Shown here: one piece after another, positions 32,480 through 41,065 of the stretch | Layout of the letters: every line of letters starts with the position of its first letter | How positions within the stretch are numbered: the first letter of the stretch is position 1 | NCBI RefSeq assembly: GCF_005049285.1 | Contig: NZ_SOSC01000001.1 | Coordinates: forward strand, 744,001-808,000 | Origin: Halorientalis salina | GTDB taxonomy: Archaea > Halobacteriota > Halobacteria > Halobacteriales > Haloarculaceae | Direction of reading: 5' to 3' | DNA: 64,000 nt | Made by a program: the position numbers and the translations under genes | Notes under the pieces: model-generated | Database searches by the model: none | The model's input: only the letters and a program-made list of their open reading frames with translations | What the model was told of the DNA's origin: nothing

Positions 32480-33364
32480 ATGACCAGTCTGACGGACGTG
32501 TACGAACACGGCGTCGGCGCGGTTGCCAGCCGTCGACGGCGGTATCTCGGGCTGGCACTGTTCGGCGTCGGCGCGCTCATGGTCGTGACGGGGATCGTCC
32601 TCGGGACGACCGGCGTGGGCGAACAGTTCGGCCTCGCCGTCTTCGAGGCCCGCGAACTCGCCGGCGTCCTCGCCGGTCTCGGAGTCCCGGCCGCCTTCCT
32701 CGGGAGTTTCACGCTGCTCCCCTCCAGCCGGCGGACCCAGGCCGCGGCGCTCATCGGCGGCAGTCTCTCCGTCTTCGGCGTCGTACTCTTCCGGGAGGCC
32801 TACCCGTACCAGTGGGTCGGGGCGACCGGCAGCACGGACCTCACGCTCCCGGTCGTGGTGGTGTACTTCGTGGGTACCATCACGACGTTCTGGTGTCTGT
32901 TCCTGGCCGTCGCCAACGTCAAACGGCGCAACGATCCCGGCGGCACGGTCACGATGGAGGTGACCGAGGAAGGAACGACCCGAGTCCTCGAAGTGTCGGG
33001 GTCCGTCCCCGGTTTCGGCAGTGTCGGCCTGTTCGGGACCGATCCCGAAGGTGAGGTCGAGACCCAGACCAACCACGACGACGAGGATGTACTGTACGAC
33101 CGCCGAGACACGGCCGGGCCCGCACAGCCGACCAGTGACGGCGGCGCGGCGACCCAGTCAGTCGACGGTGACGGGCCAGTCGAACCGGTCCCCCAGGAAG
33201 TCGTCGACGCCGTCGAAACGCGCGGTCAGCCGGACCCGTACTGCGGCAACTGCGAACACTTCCAGTACGTCCGCGTCGGCGGCGAGATCAAACCCGGGTG
33301 TACGCTCCACGAGGAAGTCATGGACGACATGGAGTCCTGCGAGAACTGGGCGGCCAACAACTGA
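32480..33364 (+). CDS. Membrane protein with C-terminal Cys cluster (DUF7139-like)
   Basis: 294 residues. About four membrane helices between residues 20 and 150 (LGLALFGVGALMVVTGIVLG; LAGVLAGLGVPAAFLGSFTL; ALIGGSLSVFGVVLF; VVVVYFVGTITTFWCLFLAV) precede a soluble C-terminal domain ending in CGNCEHFQY, CTLHEEVMDDMESCENW. Four cysteines (CxxC, then C and C) could bind zinc or an iron-sulfur cluster. It matches my memory of a haloarchaeal DUF7139 family. The start is set by ATG 32480. The upstream 122-nt gap holds no gene. Confidence 0.72.
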   Translation: MTSLTDVYEHGVGAVASRRRRYLGLALFGVGALMVVTGIVLGTTGVGEQFGLAVFEARELAGVLAGLGVPAAFLGSFTLLPSSRRTQAAALIGGSLSVFGVVLFREAYPYQWVGATGSTDLTLPVVVVYFVGTITTFWCLFLAVANVKRRNDPGGTVTMEVTEEGTTRVLEVSGSVPGFGSVGLFGTDPEGEVETQTNHDDEDVLYDRRDTAGPAQPTSDGGAATQSVDGDGPVEPVPQEVVDAVETRGQPDPYCGNCEHFQYVRVGGEIKPGCTLHEEVMDDMESCENWAANN

Positions 33365-33367
33365 TAC

Positions 33368-33472
33368 TCACTCGATTTTCGTCCACTTCGATTCCACGTC
33401 GCGGTTCGCGCCGACCAGCCCGGAGACGAACTCCTCTAGCGACTGGCCGACCAGTTCCGAGAGTTGTGCCAT
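33368..33472 (-). CDS. Possible 34-residue protein with a ribosome binding site
   Basis: Starts MAQLSELVGQSLEEFVSGLV and ends KWTKIE. An AGGTGA sequence (33478-33483 on the plus coordinates, minus strand) lies 5 nt before the ATG, a good Shine-Dalgarno site, rare in this window where most genes are leaderless. The start of an amphipathic helix is evident. The gene may be real or a truncated remnant of a longer protein. It is convergent with the DUF7139-like gene, 3 nt after its stop. Confidence 0.4.
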   Translation of the reverse strand: MAQLSELVGQSLEEFVSGLVGANRDVESKWTKIE

Positions 33473-33569
33473 CTGATTCACCTGTCAGTGACAATCGAAG
33501 GCATCGCCATAGTGGTTGGCCACCCCAACGGGACCAGCCCGCGTCGGTTCCCGGCCGCATCCGACGGAA

Positions 33570-33576
33570 TTTTATT
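33570..33576 (+). promoter_or_regulatory. TATA box of tfs
   Basis: TTTTATT lies 27-33 nt before the tfs ATG at 33604, the leaderless distance; no ribosome binding site lies between them. Confidence 0.6.
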
Positions 33577-33603
33577 GGGGCTTCCGTAAGGGTGCCTACT
33601 ACA

Positions 33604-33927
33604 ATGCAGTTCTGTGACGAATGCGGTTCGATGATGAAAACCGACGACGGCATGTGGGTCTGTGGGAGCTGCGGCCACGAGACGCCACGAGACGAAGCCA
33701 CCGAATCCGGGATGACGTCGACCCAATCCCAGGAGGAAAGCGAGGTCATCGACACCTCGGAGGTCGACGCCGAGGACATGGGGCCGACGACCAACGCTCG
33801 CTGTCCGGAGTGTGACAACGACCGCGCGTTCTGGGAGATGAAACAGATCCGCGCCGCAGACGAGAGCGAGACGCGCTTTTTCACCTGCACCGAGTGCGAG
33901 CACAAGTGGCGCGAGGACGACCACTGA
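33604..33927 (+). CDS. tfs: Transcription factor S (TFS)
   Basis: 107 residues with an N-terminal zinc ribbon (CDEC and CGSC, residues 4-22) and a C-terminal zinc ribbon (CPEC and CTEC, about 68-98) that contains the catalytic acidic hairpin region (IRAADESETRFF). TFS promotes RNA cleavage by backtracked archaeal RNA polymerase, as TFIIS does. The linker between the ribbons is acidic, as in haloarchaea. The start ATG is 27 nt from the TATA box. It stands next to a protein of unknown function that follows after 6 nt. Confidence 0.93.
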   Translation: MQFCDECGSMMKTDDGMWVCGSCGHETPRDEATESGMTSTQSQEESEVIDTSEVDAEDMGPTTNARCPECDNDRAFWEMKQIRAADESETRFFTCTECEHKWREDDH

Positions 33928-33933
33928 CGACGG

Positions 33934-34557
33934 ATGGCCGACGATAGCGGCCAGGGGATGCCCGTCGTCCCGGCGACCGAACGCGAGGGCTGGGTTCGGA
34001 CGGAAGCCAGCACCGAGACCGTCTTCCGGCTCCCGGCCGCCGAAGTCGTCGGACACACGCTCGTCTACGAGGACGAGGACCTCCGGGCGAGCGTTCGAGC
34101 GGCGACCGACGGGAGCCTCGACCGGATGTGGCGCTTCTTTTTCGCGACTCGGATGTCCTTTTCGCCGCCGCTACCGCCTGCCGTCGGGCCGATGGCCGTC
34201 TTCTCGACGGTCCGTTCGAAGGCCGAATCCGAGTTCGCGACGATCCTGCGCGAGCGTGGCTTCCGCGACGTGGAGTCGGGCACTCGCCAGCGCGTCCGGG
34301 TCAACACCGGCGACCGCGCCCGCCTGCGTGCGTTCAGTGCGACGCTCGACACGCCGCTCCCGGACGGGACCACGGGCGAGTTACCGATCGACGGCTGGCT
34401 CGCCCTCTGGACGACCGACGGCGAGTTCCGCCTCGCCGGCGGCGCGTACCCCGCCCGGCCGCTCGAGGAGTTCCTCGATATCGACCTGCCGGACGTTGCG
34501 ACCACCCCCAGCGAGTTCCGGGCGGACCTGCTTTCGCTCGTCCGGTCCGTCGAGTGA
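33934..34557 (+). CDS. Conserved-looking protein of unknown function, downstream of tfs
   Basis: 207 residues, soluble. The visible features are PATEREGWVRTEASTETVFRL, a helical segment MWRFFFATRMSFSPPLPPAV, and a beta-rich C-terminal half with GWLALWTTDGEFRLAGGAYPARPLEE. No membrane helix, no recognisable catalytic motif. It lies 6 nt after tfs and is likely on the same transcript. It converges with the gene at 34559, with 1 nt between stops. Confidence 0.65.
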   Translation: MADDSGQGMPVVPATEREGWVRTEASTETVFRLPAAEVVGHTLVYEDEDLRASVRAATDGSLDRMWRFFFATRMSFSPPLPPAVGPMAVFSTVRSKAESEFATILRERGFRDVESGTRQRVRVNTGDRARLRAFSATLDTPLPDGTTGELPIDGWLALWTTDGEFRLAGGAYPARPLEEFLDIDLPDVATTPSEFRADLLSLVRSVE

Positions 34558-34558
34558 C

Positions 34559-34963
34559 TCAGGCCGCCCGCCGAACTCGAACCTGTCGAACGTGCTGTCG
34601 CAGGCGTCGGGGCATCGCTTTCATGAGTCCCCACCCGTCGACTTCGGTCCGACCGTCGGCCAGCCGTTTGCTGAGCCAGCCGGGTTCGGCGTTCGCGCCG
34701 AGCATGGCGATCCGGGCCCCCGCGACGTAGACGGGGGCGGTGATCCCGCCCGCGGCGAGCGTCTCGTCGAGTTTTCGGAGCGTCTCCCCTTCGGTCCGGA
34801 CGATCCGGACTGCCGCCCGGAGGGACTCGACGACGATCTCGACCTGCCCGGTGATCGACGTGAGCTGTAGCGTCGCGCCGTCGAGCGAAACGAGGAGGTT
34901 GGCCGCCATCTCGACTGGGCCAGACGCGACGCCGGTGAGCAGTTGATCGACGGTCCTGAACAT
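34559..34963 (-). CDS. Protein of unknown function, helical
   Basis: 134 residues, mostly helical (VEIVVESLRAAVRIVRTEGE, LRKLDETLAAGG), with a basic tail (MPRRLRQHVRQVRVRR) unusual for a haloarchaeal protein and suggestive of nucleic acid or membrane contact. There is a GARIAMLGANAEPGWLSKRL segment in the middle. Not recognised. It may form an operon with the TrmI gene 21 nt further upstream on the same strand, since that gene ends at 34985. Confidence 0.55.
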   Translation of the reverse strand: MFRTVDQLLTGVASGPVEMAANLLVSLDGATLQLTSITGQVEIVVESLRAAVRIVRTEGETLRKLDETLAAGGITAPVYVAGARIAMLGANAEPGWLSKRLADGRTEVDGWGLMKAMPRRLRQHVRQVRVRRAA

Positions 34964-34984
34964 GGCAGAGAGGTTCAGCTCGGA

Positions 34985-35713
34985 TTATTCTAGCCGCGCG
35001 AACGTCAGATAGCCAGTGTGGCCGACGCCCGCCGTCGACGGGCGGGAGCCCCGGTCGTCGAAGTCCATCTCGCGCTGGATGGTCTCCAGCGATTCGACGT
35101 CCGAGAGGCCGGCCTCGCGGGCGGCCGCGACGATTTCTCGGGTCTGCTCGACGAACGGCGAGTAGACGGCGACGAACCCCCCCTTCGCGAGCAGGTCGGG
35201 CGCGCGAGCGACAACGGTCGCCGCGTCCTCGGTGTCGAGCGTCAGTACGTCGAACGACTCCCCCGTGAGGGCGTCGAGTTCGGCGGTCACGTCGCCGACC
35301 CGCACGTCGACGCGGTCGTCGACGCCCGCCAGCGTCATGTTCTCGCGGGCGACCTCGGCGAAGTCGGCGTCGCGCTCGTAGGTCACCACGTCCGCGCCCG
35401 CACGGCCGAGGTACGCCGAGAGGACCCCCGTCCCGGTGCCAGCGTCGAGCACCCGATCGCCGCCCGAAACTCCGGTATGGCCCATCACGAGGCCGATGTC
35501 TCTGGGCATCATCGGCGCACCGGTGCGCTCGAAGTGGGCGAAGCAGTCGGGACCGCGCAGTTCCCGGACGGTGAAGGCCTCGTCCAAGTGCGTCGTGACG
35601 ACCTCCCCCGCCGCGGCGTCCTCGGGGACCTCCAGCACACCGAGGTCGGTCTCTAGAGTTTCGCCTCGTTCGAGGAGGTACTCGCGGTCGTCGCGAACCA
35701 GGAGGACTGCCAC
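34985..35713 (-). CDS. trmI: tRNA (adenine-N1)-methyltransferase, TrmI family
   Basis: 242 residues. SAM-binding motif I is DAGTGTGVLSAYLGRAGADV (about residues 90-109), followed by VTYERDADFAEVARENMTLA and motif IV region LDTEDAA and VAVYSPFVEQT. The N-terminal beta barrel (VRDDREYLLERGETLETDLG) and RDIGLVMGHTGV are typical of archaeal TrmI, which methylates A57/A58 of the T-loop of tRNA. The start is the GTG at 35713, one base after the NAC stop (TAA at 35717-35715), giving overlapping coupling; the frame is open into NAC but that is out of register for the family. Confidence 0.9.
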   Translation of the reverse strand: MAVLLVRDDREYLLERGETLETDLGVLEVPEDAAAGEVVTTHLDEAFTVRELRGPDCFAHFERTGAPMMPRDIGLVMGHTGVSGGDRVLDAGTGTGVLSAYLGRAGADVVTYERDADFAEVARENMTLAGVDDRVDVRVGDVTAELDALTGESFDVLTLDTEDAATVVARAPDLLAKGGFVAVYSPFVEQTREIVAAAREAGLSDVESLETIQREMDFDDRGSRPSTAGVGHTGYLTFARLE

Positions 35714-35714
35714 G

Positions 35715-36104
35715 TTACTCCAGGTCGGCGATTGCCGCCGCGAGGTCGCCGTCGTTCGCGACCAGCGCGTCGAGGGCGTCCTCCTCGGAGACCCCGGCGC
35801 GCTGGGCGACGATCTCGATGTCGGCGCTGGGGATGCCCCCGTCGTCGCCGTCGTCACCGTCGCCGCTCTCGATTTCGCCGGCCGAGTCGCCCTCACCGCG
35901 GGCCCGGCTCTCGGGCGAGCCGATGACCTGGTAGGTCGCCTGGCCCTGGGCGTCCATCTTCTGGACTTCCGCGTCGGTGAAGACGAGTTCCTCGTCGGGT
36001 GTGCGAATGACGACCTCCTCGGCGTCGATCTCGGTCAGGTCGATCCCGAACTGGTCCATCATCTGTTGCATCTTCCGCGGGTCGAATCCGCCGCCTCCGA
36101 ACAT
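35715..36104 (-). CDS. nac: Nascent polypeptide-associated complex (alpha-NAC) homologue
   Basis: 129 residues. A NAC domain ([21 protein letters not shown], then [28 protein letters not shown]) is followed by an acidic linker rich in D, G and E and a C-terminal UBA-type helical domain ([37 protein letters not shown], described by position 93-129). NAC binds nascent chains at the ribosome. Directly upstream of the trmI gene, with the two stop/start regions overlapping, which gives translational coupling. Family length and architecture are normal. Confidence 0.92.
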   Translation of the reverse strand: MFGGGGFDPRKMQQMMDQFGIDLTEIDAEEVVIRTPDEELVFTDAEVQKMDAQGQATYQVIGSPESRARGEGDSAGEIESGDGDDGDDGGIPSADIEIVAQRAGVSEEDALDALVANDGDLAAAIADLE

Positions 36105-36148
36105 ACCCGTTCGGTCGCGGTCCGGACAAAAAACCCCACCGGTTCCCC

Positions 36149-37489
36149 CTACCCACTGTCCTCTCGTGACGAGTGCTCCTCGTCGCTCCCACCGGTCAGG
36201 CGGTCGAACACCAGCAACCCGACCCCGCCGCCGAACGCACCGAGACTGAGCAGGGCGACCAGCAGGTGCCACTCGGAGACCCAGAACGGGAGCGGGTAGC
36301 CCGACCGGAGCAGCGTCAACAGCGGCGTCAACACCGGAACCCCCGACTCGGATTCGAGGTCGACGTCACCCTGCTCGGGGTTGTACACCTGGCCGCCGAC
36401 GGTCTCGCCCTCTGGGAGGCGTTCGGCCTCGTAGGGGATGTACTCGAAGGTGGTGCTCCAGACGACGCTGCCGTTTTCGTCGATCTCGACGACGCGTTTG
36501 TTCCGGGAGTCGGTGACGAGCGTGTTCCCGTTCGCCAGTCGGTCGGCGTCCCGGGGCCACTTGAACGCCAGGCCGTTGGCCTCGTTGACGCCCCAGGCGA
36601 CGAACCACTCGCCGTCCGAACCGTTCCGGTGGAGTTCGACGATCCGGTCGTTCCCGCTGTCGGCGACCAGGATCGCGTTCTCCGCGAGCCACTGCGGGTT
36701 GTGCTGTTTGTCGAAGAGCCCGGAATCACCGCATCTGATGTCCCCGTCGCCGTCGGTGTCCTCCAGCCCTGGACAGTCGTCGTCGTCCGCGTCCGTGCGG
36801 TCCTCGTTGATCACGTCGACGACGCCCTCGCCGCGTTCGACGACGACGATCTGGTTCGCGTTCCGAACGCTGACCAGGTAGCGGTCGTCACCGAGGTTGT
36901 CCACGTCGTTGATGTGGAGCCAGTCCGTTCTGGTGGGGTCCTCCGGCGCGTCGTAGAAGGAACTGGCCCGCCACTCCCAGGTTTCGGTGCCGTTCCGGTC
37001 GACCGTGTAGATCCGTTCGTGCTCCATGTCCGAGACGAGGAACTCGCCGGAGGGCAGGCGTTCGACGTCGTGTGTCTCGCTGTTTCCGCGTGTCCGAACC
37101 GGATAGCTGTACTCGAAGGTGACCGGGTCCTCGGCGTCCGGGTCGAGGATGCGGAACCCCGTGTGGGTACACGGCGACGCGTAGGGGCCACAGTCGGTGT
37201 AGCCGCTGTCCATGAACCCGGCCATGACGGTGTCGTTTTCGAGACCGGTCACGTCGAAGTAGCTGTCGGCGTCCGCGATCTCCCAGACCTGCTGGCCGCG
37301 CTGATCGACGCGCTGGACGCTCCCGTGTTCGTGATAGCCCAGGCCGCCGCCCTGGATGCCGACCAGCGTCGCGGTCTCGTTTTCCGTGGTGACTTCCTGG
37401 GACGGTGCCATCGCCCCGCTTGCGGCGACGAGCGCCAGGCCGACGACGGCGACCGCGACCAGGACGACGCCGAGTCTATCGCGTTCCAT
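36149..37489 (-). CDS. Membrane-anchored arylsulfotransferase-like beta-propeller protein
   Basis: 446 residues. A signal-anchor helix ([18 protein letters not shown], residues 7-24), a repeat-rich exported domain, and a C-terminal helix ([20 protein letters not shown]) before a short charged tail. Repeats such as [55 protein letters not shown] and [20 protein letters not shown] have the NHL/propeller look of bacterial and haloarchaeal arylsulfotransferase (ASST-type) proteins. Catalytic His and Arg residues cannot be placed with confidence, so sulfotransfer is only a possibility. It lies 61 nt from the AP-superfamily gene on the same strand. Start ATG 37489 begins the signal anchor. Confidence 0.7.
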   Translation of the reverse strand: MERDRLGVVLVAVAVVGLALVAASGAMAPSQEVTTENETATLVGIQGGGLGYHEHGSVQRVDQRGQQVWEIADADSYFDVTGLENDTVMAGFMDSGYTDCGPYASPCTHTGFRILDPDAEDPVTFEYSYPVRTRGNSETHDVERLPSGEFLVSDMEHERIYTVDRNGTETWEWRASSFYDAPEDPTRTDWLHINDVDNLGDDRYLVSVRNANQIVVVERGEGVVDVINEDRTDADDDDCPGLEDTDGDGDIRCGDSGLFDKQHNPQWLAENAILVADSGNDRIVELHRNGSDGEWFVAWGVNEANGLAFKWPRDADRLANGNTLVTDSRNKRVVEIDENGSVVWSTTFEYIPYEAERLPEGETVGGQVYNPEQGDVDLESESGVPVLTPLLTLLRSGYPLPFWVSEWHLLVALLSLGAFGGGVGLLVFDRLTGGSDEEHSSREDSG

Positions 37490-37550
37490 CTGGCCGAGGT
37501 GACCATTCGCAAGCAGTAAAACGCTCCGCTCTAGCGGGTCTCGGGACCCG

Positions 37551-39095
37551 TCACTCCATGTACCCGAGTTGCTGGAGCCGTTCGGTGACGGCGTCCGACC
37601 CACGGTCCCCGTCGGCCTCGTCTAGCGTAATCGGGTCGCGTCGGTCCCACGACCGGTCGTCGTCGAAAACGGGCAACACCTCGCCCCGCATGTCACTGGG
37701 CACGTCGCATCCGCTCGCGGCCAGCAGCGTCGGTGCCATGTCCAGGATGCTGATCCGGTCGAGTTCGCCCCGATCCGCGAAATCCGGGCCGCTGGTCAGG
37801 AAGATGCCGTGGGGCGTGTTCTCGGCCGCCCAGCGGTCCGGCCCGGTCTGGATCTCGCCGCCGCCGATGCCGTCGTTGACGTGGACGCCCGGCCGCTGGT
37901 CGACGACGACCTCCGGGGCCGAGTCGACGTACGGCCCGTTGTACACGTCTTCGCCCCTGTGGACGGCTGTAAACAGCGGCCCTTGCTCGTCGGAAACCTC
38001 TCGGAGGTCGGCCATCAGTTGCTCCCGGACCGACTCGACGTCGAAGCGCGGGTTGATGTAGACCGGTCCCTGCCCGCTCGCGAGGACTTTGGACTGTTCT
38101 ACGTCGATGGCTTCGAGTTTCCGGTTGCGCTTGACGCCTTCCCGCTGTGGGACCAGTTGCTGGATGCGCTCGGGAACGACGTTCGCGAGCACGTCGACGA
38201 CGCCCGCGCGTTTGGCGACCTGCAGCAGTCGCTCGCGGTCGAGCCCAAGCGTCTGGAGTACGTCCTCGACGGTCCGGCCGCGGACCTGATACCCGTTCTC
38301 GGCCAGCCACTCGTTGATGTAGAACTCCGTCGTCGTCGGCGCGCTCCCGTGGTCGGACATTAGCACGAGGTTCGTGTCCTCCATCCCGTCGAGACGCCCG
38401 AGCCACTCGTCGACCAGTTCCCAGGCGCGACGGGTCGGCTCCTCGTCCCAGAAGAAGTGGTGGAGAACGTTGAGATAAAAGAGCGTGACGTGGACGAAAT
38501 CCAGGTCGCGTTCCTCCATGAGGGTGGTGGCAGCCTCGAACCGGGCGTCCAGCAGGTCGAGGATGGCGTCGACTTCGGCCCCGCGCTCGTCGTTCGAGGA
38601 GAGCAGCGGTTCGGGGTGGACGCGGTAGTCGAACCGGTCTTCGAGTTCGTCGGCGAGGGACTCGGGCGAGGTGTAGCCCGAACTGATCGACCGGTACTCG
38701 CCCTCGACGGCGTCGGGACCGCCGGCGACGACGACCCCGTCGATCTCCCGCGGGGGGTACATCGTCGGCATGTTCACGACGCCGGCCGACTGGCCCTCGT
38801 CGTTGAGGTAGTCCCACAGTTCGGCGGTCTCGAAATTCCCGCCGTTCATCACGTCGATCCGCCCCTCCGCCAGGTCGACCCGCTCGAACCAGAAGACGCC
38901 GAGGCCGCCGGGGTCCTTCCCCGCGGAGTAACACTTCCAGTTGGGGAAGGTAACGGGGGGGAGACAGCTCCGCGTTTCGGCCCACGAGGAGTGCTCGCGG
39001 AGCGCGGCGAGGTTGGGGAGCGTGCCGTCTTCGATCCACGGGTCGAGGAGCCGCCAGCTCGCGCCGTCGAGGCCGACGACGAATGTCCGCGTCAT
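37551..39095 (-). CDS. Alkaline phosphatase superfamily protein
   Basis: 514 residues. The first metal ligand is D10 in GLDGASWRLLD, the nucleophile region follows in PPVTFPNWKCYSAGKDPGGL (about residues 46-65), and the later ligands are in LMSDHGSAPTTTEFYINEW. The sequence resembles the cytoplasmic nucleotide-pyrophosphatase/phosphodiesterase branch used on sugar- or lipid-phosphates. It is a distant paralogue of the protein at 27899-29248 (same D-G start and DHG ligand pattern). Next to it are an arylsulfotransferase-like gene and, divergently, a GT2 gene, which places it in a cell-surface glycan locus. Confidence 0.86.
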   Translation of the reverse strand: MTRTFVVGLDGASWRLLDPWIEDGTLPNLAALREHSSWAETRSCLPPVTFPNWKCYSAGKDPGGLGVFWFERVDLAEGRIDVMNGGNFETAELWDYLNDEGQSAGVVNMPTMYPPREIDGVVVAGGPDAVEGEYRSISSGYTSPESLADELEDRFDYRVHPEPLLSSNDERGAEVDAILDLLDARFEAATTLMEERDLDFVHVTLFYLNVLHHFFWDEEPTRRAWELVDEWLGRLDGMEDTNLVLMSDHGSAPTTTEFYINEWLAENGYQVRGRTVEDVLQTLGLDRERLLQVAKRAGVVDVLANVVPERIQQLVPQREGVKRNRKLEAIDVEQSKVLASGQGPVYINPRFDVESVREQLMADLREVSDEQGPLFTAVHRGEDVYNGPYVDSAPEVVVDQRPGVHVNDGIGGGEIQTGPDRWAAENTPHGIFLTSGPDFADRGELDRISILDMAPTLLAASGCDVPSDMRGEVLPVFDDDRSWDRRDPITLDEADGDRGSDAVTERLQQLGYME

Positions 39096-39201
39096 ACCCC
39101 AAGCGAGACGAGGGCCGTACTAGTTCCTTTCGTCCGACGGGTTCGCCGGCAACCCTCGCCCGAACGACACATCTAAGTAAACCGGAAATACGACTCTACC
39201 T

Positions 39202-39876
39202 GTGCGCACCGTCGCAGTCATTCCCGCCTATCACGAAGCCTCCACCATCGGGCCGGTCATCGACGGGACCCAGCAGTACGTCGACGAGGTCGTCGTCGTC
39301 GACGACGGGTCGACCGACGGGACCGCGGCCGTCGCACGCGACCACGGCGCGACGGTCATCAAACACGTTTTCAACACCGGCGTCGGTGGGGCCGTCAGGA
39401 CCGGCTACCGCTACGCCATCCGCCACGAGTTCGACTTCATCGTCCAGGTCGACGCCGACGGCCAACACGACCCCGAGAAGATCCCCGAGTTGCTCGACGC
39501 CGCCGCGGACGCCGACATGGTGATCGGGAGTCGGTATCTCAACGAGAGCATCCAGGACTACCCGCTCATTCGCCGAATGGGGATCCGGTTTTTCACCGAA
39601 CTGGTCAACCGCCTGGGCGGCGTCGACATCACCGACGTGACGAGCGGCTTCCGCGTCTATCGCGTCTCGGCGCTCGAAGAGATCCTCCACCGCTCGGACA
39701 GCCACTGGGCCGTCGAGCAGACGCTGGAAGCCGCCCGTCAGCAACACCGGATCACCGAGGTGTCGACCACGATGCCCGTCCGGGACGAGGGCGAATCCCA
39801 GTTCTCGATCCGGACGCTCGCGCTCTATCCGATCCGAATGACCGACGTCATCCTCCGCGTGCTCGTCTTTCGATAA
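39202..39876 (+). CDS. Glycosyltransferase family 2 (DPM-like)
   Basis: 224 residues, GT-A fold. VAVIPAYHEASTIGPVIDG at the N-terminus, VVVDDGSTDGTAAVA (nucleotide-binding), QVDADGQHDPEKIPEL with the D-x-D-type metal motif and the region DVTSGFRVYRVSALEE are as in dolichol-phosphate-mannose synthases. No membrane helix, so it works at the cytosolic face, transferring a sugar from a nucleotide to a lipid phosphate. The start is a GTG. The gene is followed after 2 nt by a DUF2304 gene, a conserved pair in haloarchaea. Confidence 0.9.
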   Translation: MRTVAVIPAYHEASTIGPVIDGTQQYVDEVVVVDDGSTDGTAAVARDHGATVIKHVFNTGVGGAVRTGYRYAIRHEFDFIVQVDADGQHDPEKIPELLDAAADADMVIGSRYLNESIQDYPLIRRMGIRFFTELVNRLGGVDITDVTSGFRVYRVSALEEILHRSDSHWAVEQTLEAARQQHRITEVSTTMPVRDEGESQFSIRTLALYPIRMTDVILRVLVFR

Positions 39877-39878
39877 CC

Positions 39879-40241
39879 ATGGCCTCCTCCTTTACGCTCG
39901 TCAACCTCGTTGCACTGCTCGTCGGACTCGGCTTCCTGTTCAACGGGTACGTCATCGTCAGGCGCGGCCGGGAGGACATCGCGCTGTTCGTCATGTCCCT
40001 GGTCGTCGGCACCGGCCTCATCTTCGTCGCCCTCTTTCAGAACTCCTTTCAGATCGTCGCGACGGTGCTCGGCCTCGAACTGAAGGCGCGAGCCATCCTC
40101 GTCATGTCGAACCTGACGCTGTTCGTCGTCGTCACGTACCTGTTCAACCGGATCGGCAAGCTCTACGACCGGCTCTCGCGCGTCAACGAGGAACTCAGCC
40201 TCCTCAAACAACAGCTCGAGGACGAGCCGGATGAGCGATAA
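39879..40241 (+). CDS. DUF2304 membrane protein
   Basis: 120 residues: three membrane segments (LVNLVALLVGLGFLFNGYVI; IALFVMSLVVGTGLIFVAL; VMSNLTLFVVVTYLF) and a C-terminal coiled-coil tail (KLYDRLSRVNEELSLLKQQL). Known only as DUF2304; it is often encoded next to a GT2 glycosyltransferase, as here, and may anchor it to the membrane or help move its lipid product. It overlaps the following gene by 11 nt. Confidence 0.88.
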   Translation: MASSFTLVNLVALLVGLGFLFNGYVIVRRGREDIALFVMSLVVGTGLIFVALFQNSFQIVATVLGLELKARAILVMSNLTLFVVVTYLFNRIGKLYDRLSRVNEELSLLKQQLEDEPDER

Positions 40242-41064
40242 AGCCGTCCTCTCCATCGATTTCGAGCTGTTCTCCCAGACGCCGGCCTACCGGAGCGCCG
40301 CGGGCGAGACCGATCGCGACGGCGTCGGCCTCGCCGGGGGCGAGTTTCTCCTGAATCGGCTGGCCGACCACGACGCGTCGGCCACCTGTTTCGTCGTCTC
40401 CTCGGTCGCCGAAGCGTATCCGGAGGCCGTCGAGGCACTGGCGGCGGCCGGCCACGAGATCGGATCACACACGCACACGCACAGGCTCCTCACGGACCTC
40501 GACGCCGATGATCGCCGCGAAGAGATGGAGCGGTCGCGAACGGTACTGGAAGACGTCACCGGGAACACAGTCTCGGGCTTTCGTGCGCCGGCGTTCGACA
40601 TCGCCTCTGACCACTTCGACGCGCTGGCGGCGACAGGCTACGCCTACGATTCGAGCGTCGTCGCCAGCCGGCGGATTCCGGGCTGGTACGGCGGTGAGTA
40701 CGACCTCACGCGGCCGGCACCGGCGAGCGAAGTTCGCGCGGACGCGCCGGCCGGACTCGCGGAACTCCCGGTGAGCGTCATGCCGGGCCTGCGACTCCCA
40801 CTGACGGGCACCTGGCTCCGGTTTTTCGGCCCGCGCTACACGATCCTGGGGATGAAACTGCTCGCGCGGCGCGGGATCGCACCCGTGCTCTACGTCCATC
40901 CCTGGGAGTTCGTCGACCTGCCCGAGGTCGAGGGCGTGCCGGCGCGCGTCTACTGGCGGACCGGCGACTGGATGCGCCGCGCCGTCGAGCGAATTCTGGC
41001 CCAGCCCTTCGAGTTCGTGACCGCTCGCGACGTGGTCGAGGACGCCGATACCGGGGTCGAGTGA
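40231..41064 (+). CDS. Polysaccharide deacetylase family protein
   Basis: 277 residues, a NodB-type (CE4) fold. Motif 1 is LSIDFEL (about residues 7-13), motif 2 is HEIGSHTHTHRL (about 75-86), motif 3 is RAPAFDIASD, and VHPWEF near the end corresponds to the last motif. The His pair after HEIGSH and the D in DFE are metal ligands. It removes acetyl groups from amino sugars, or acts on related glycans. No signal peptide is seen, so it may act on cytosolic lipid-linked sugars. It overlaps DUF2304 and is followed after 1 nt by a flippase-like gene, so all four are one operon. Confidence 0.9.
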   Translation: MSDKAVLSIDFELFSQTPAYRSAAGETDRDGVGLAGGEFLLNRLADHDASATCFVVSSVAEAYPEAVEALAAAGHEIGSHTHTHRLLTDLDADDRREEMERSRTVLEDVTGNTVSGFRAPAFDIASDHFDALAATGYAYDSSVVASRRIPGWYGGEYDLTRPAPASEVRADAPAGLAELPVSVMPGLRLPLTGTWLRFFGPRYTILGMKLLARRGIAPVLYVHPWEFVDLPEVEGVPARVYWRTGDWMRRAVERILAQPFEFVTARDVVEDADTGVE

Positions 41065-41065
41065 G

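Noticed and set aside
37693-39102. A 469-residue minus-strand frame overlapping the AP-superfamily gene
   Set aside because: It is a +1 shadow of the gene at 37551-39095, arginine-rich and without the DHG metal motif.
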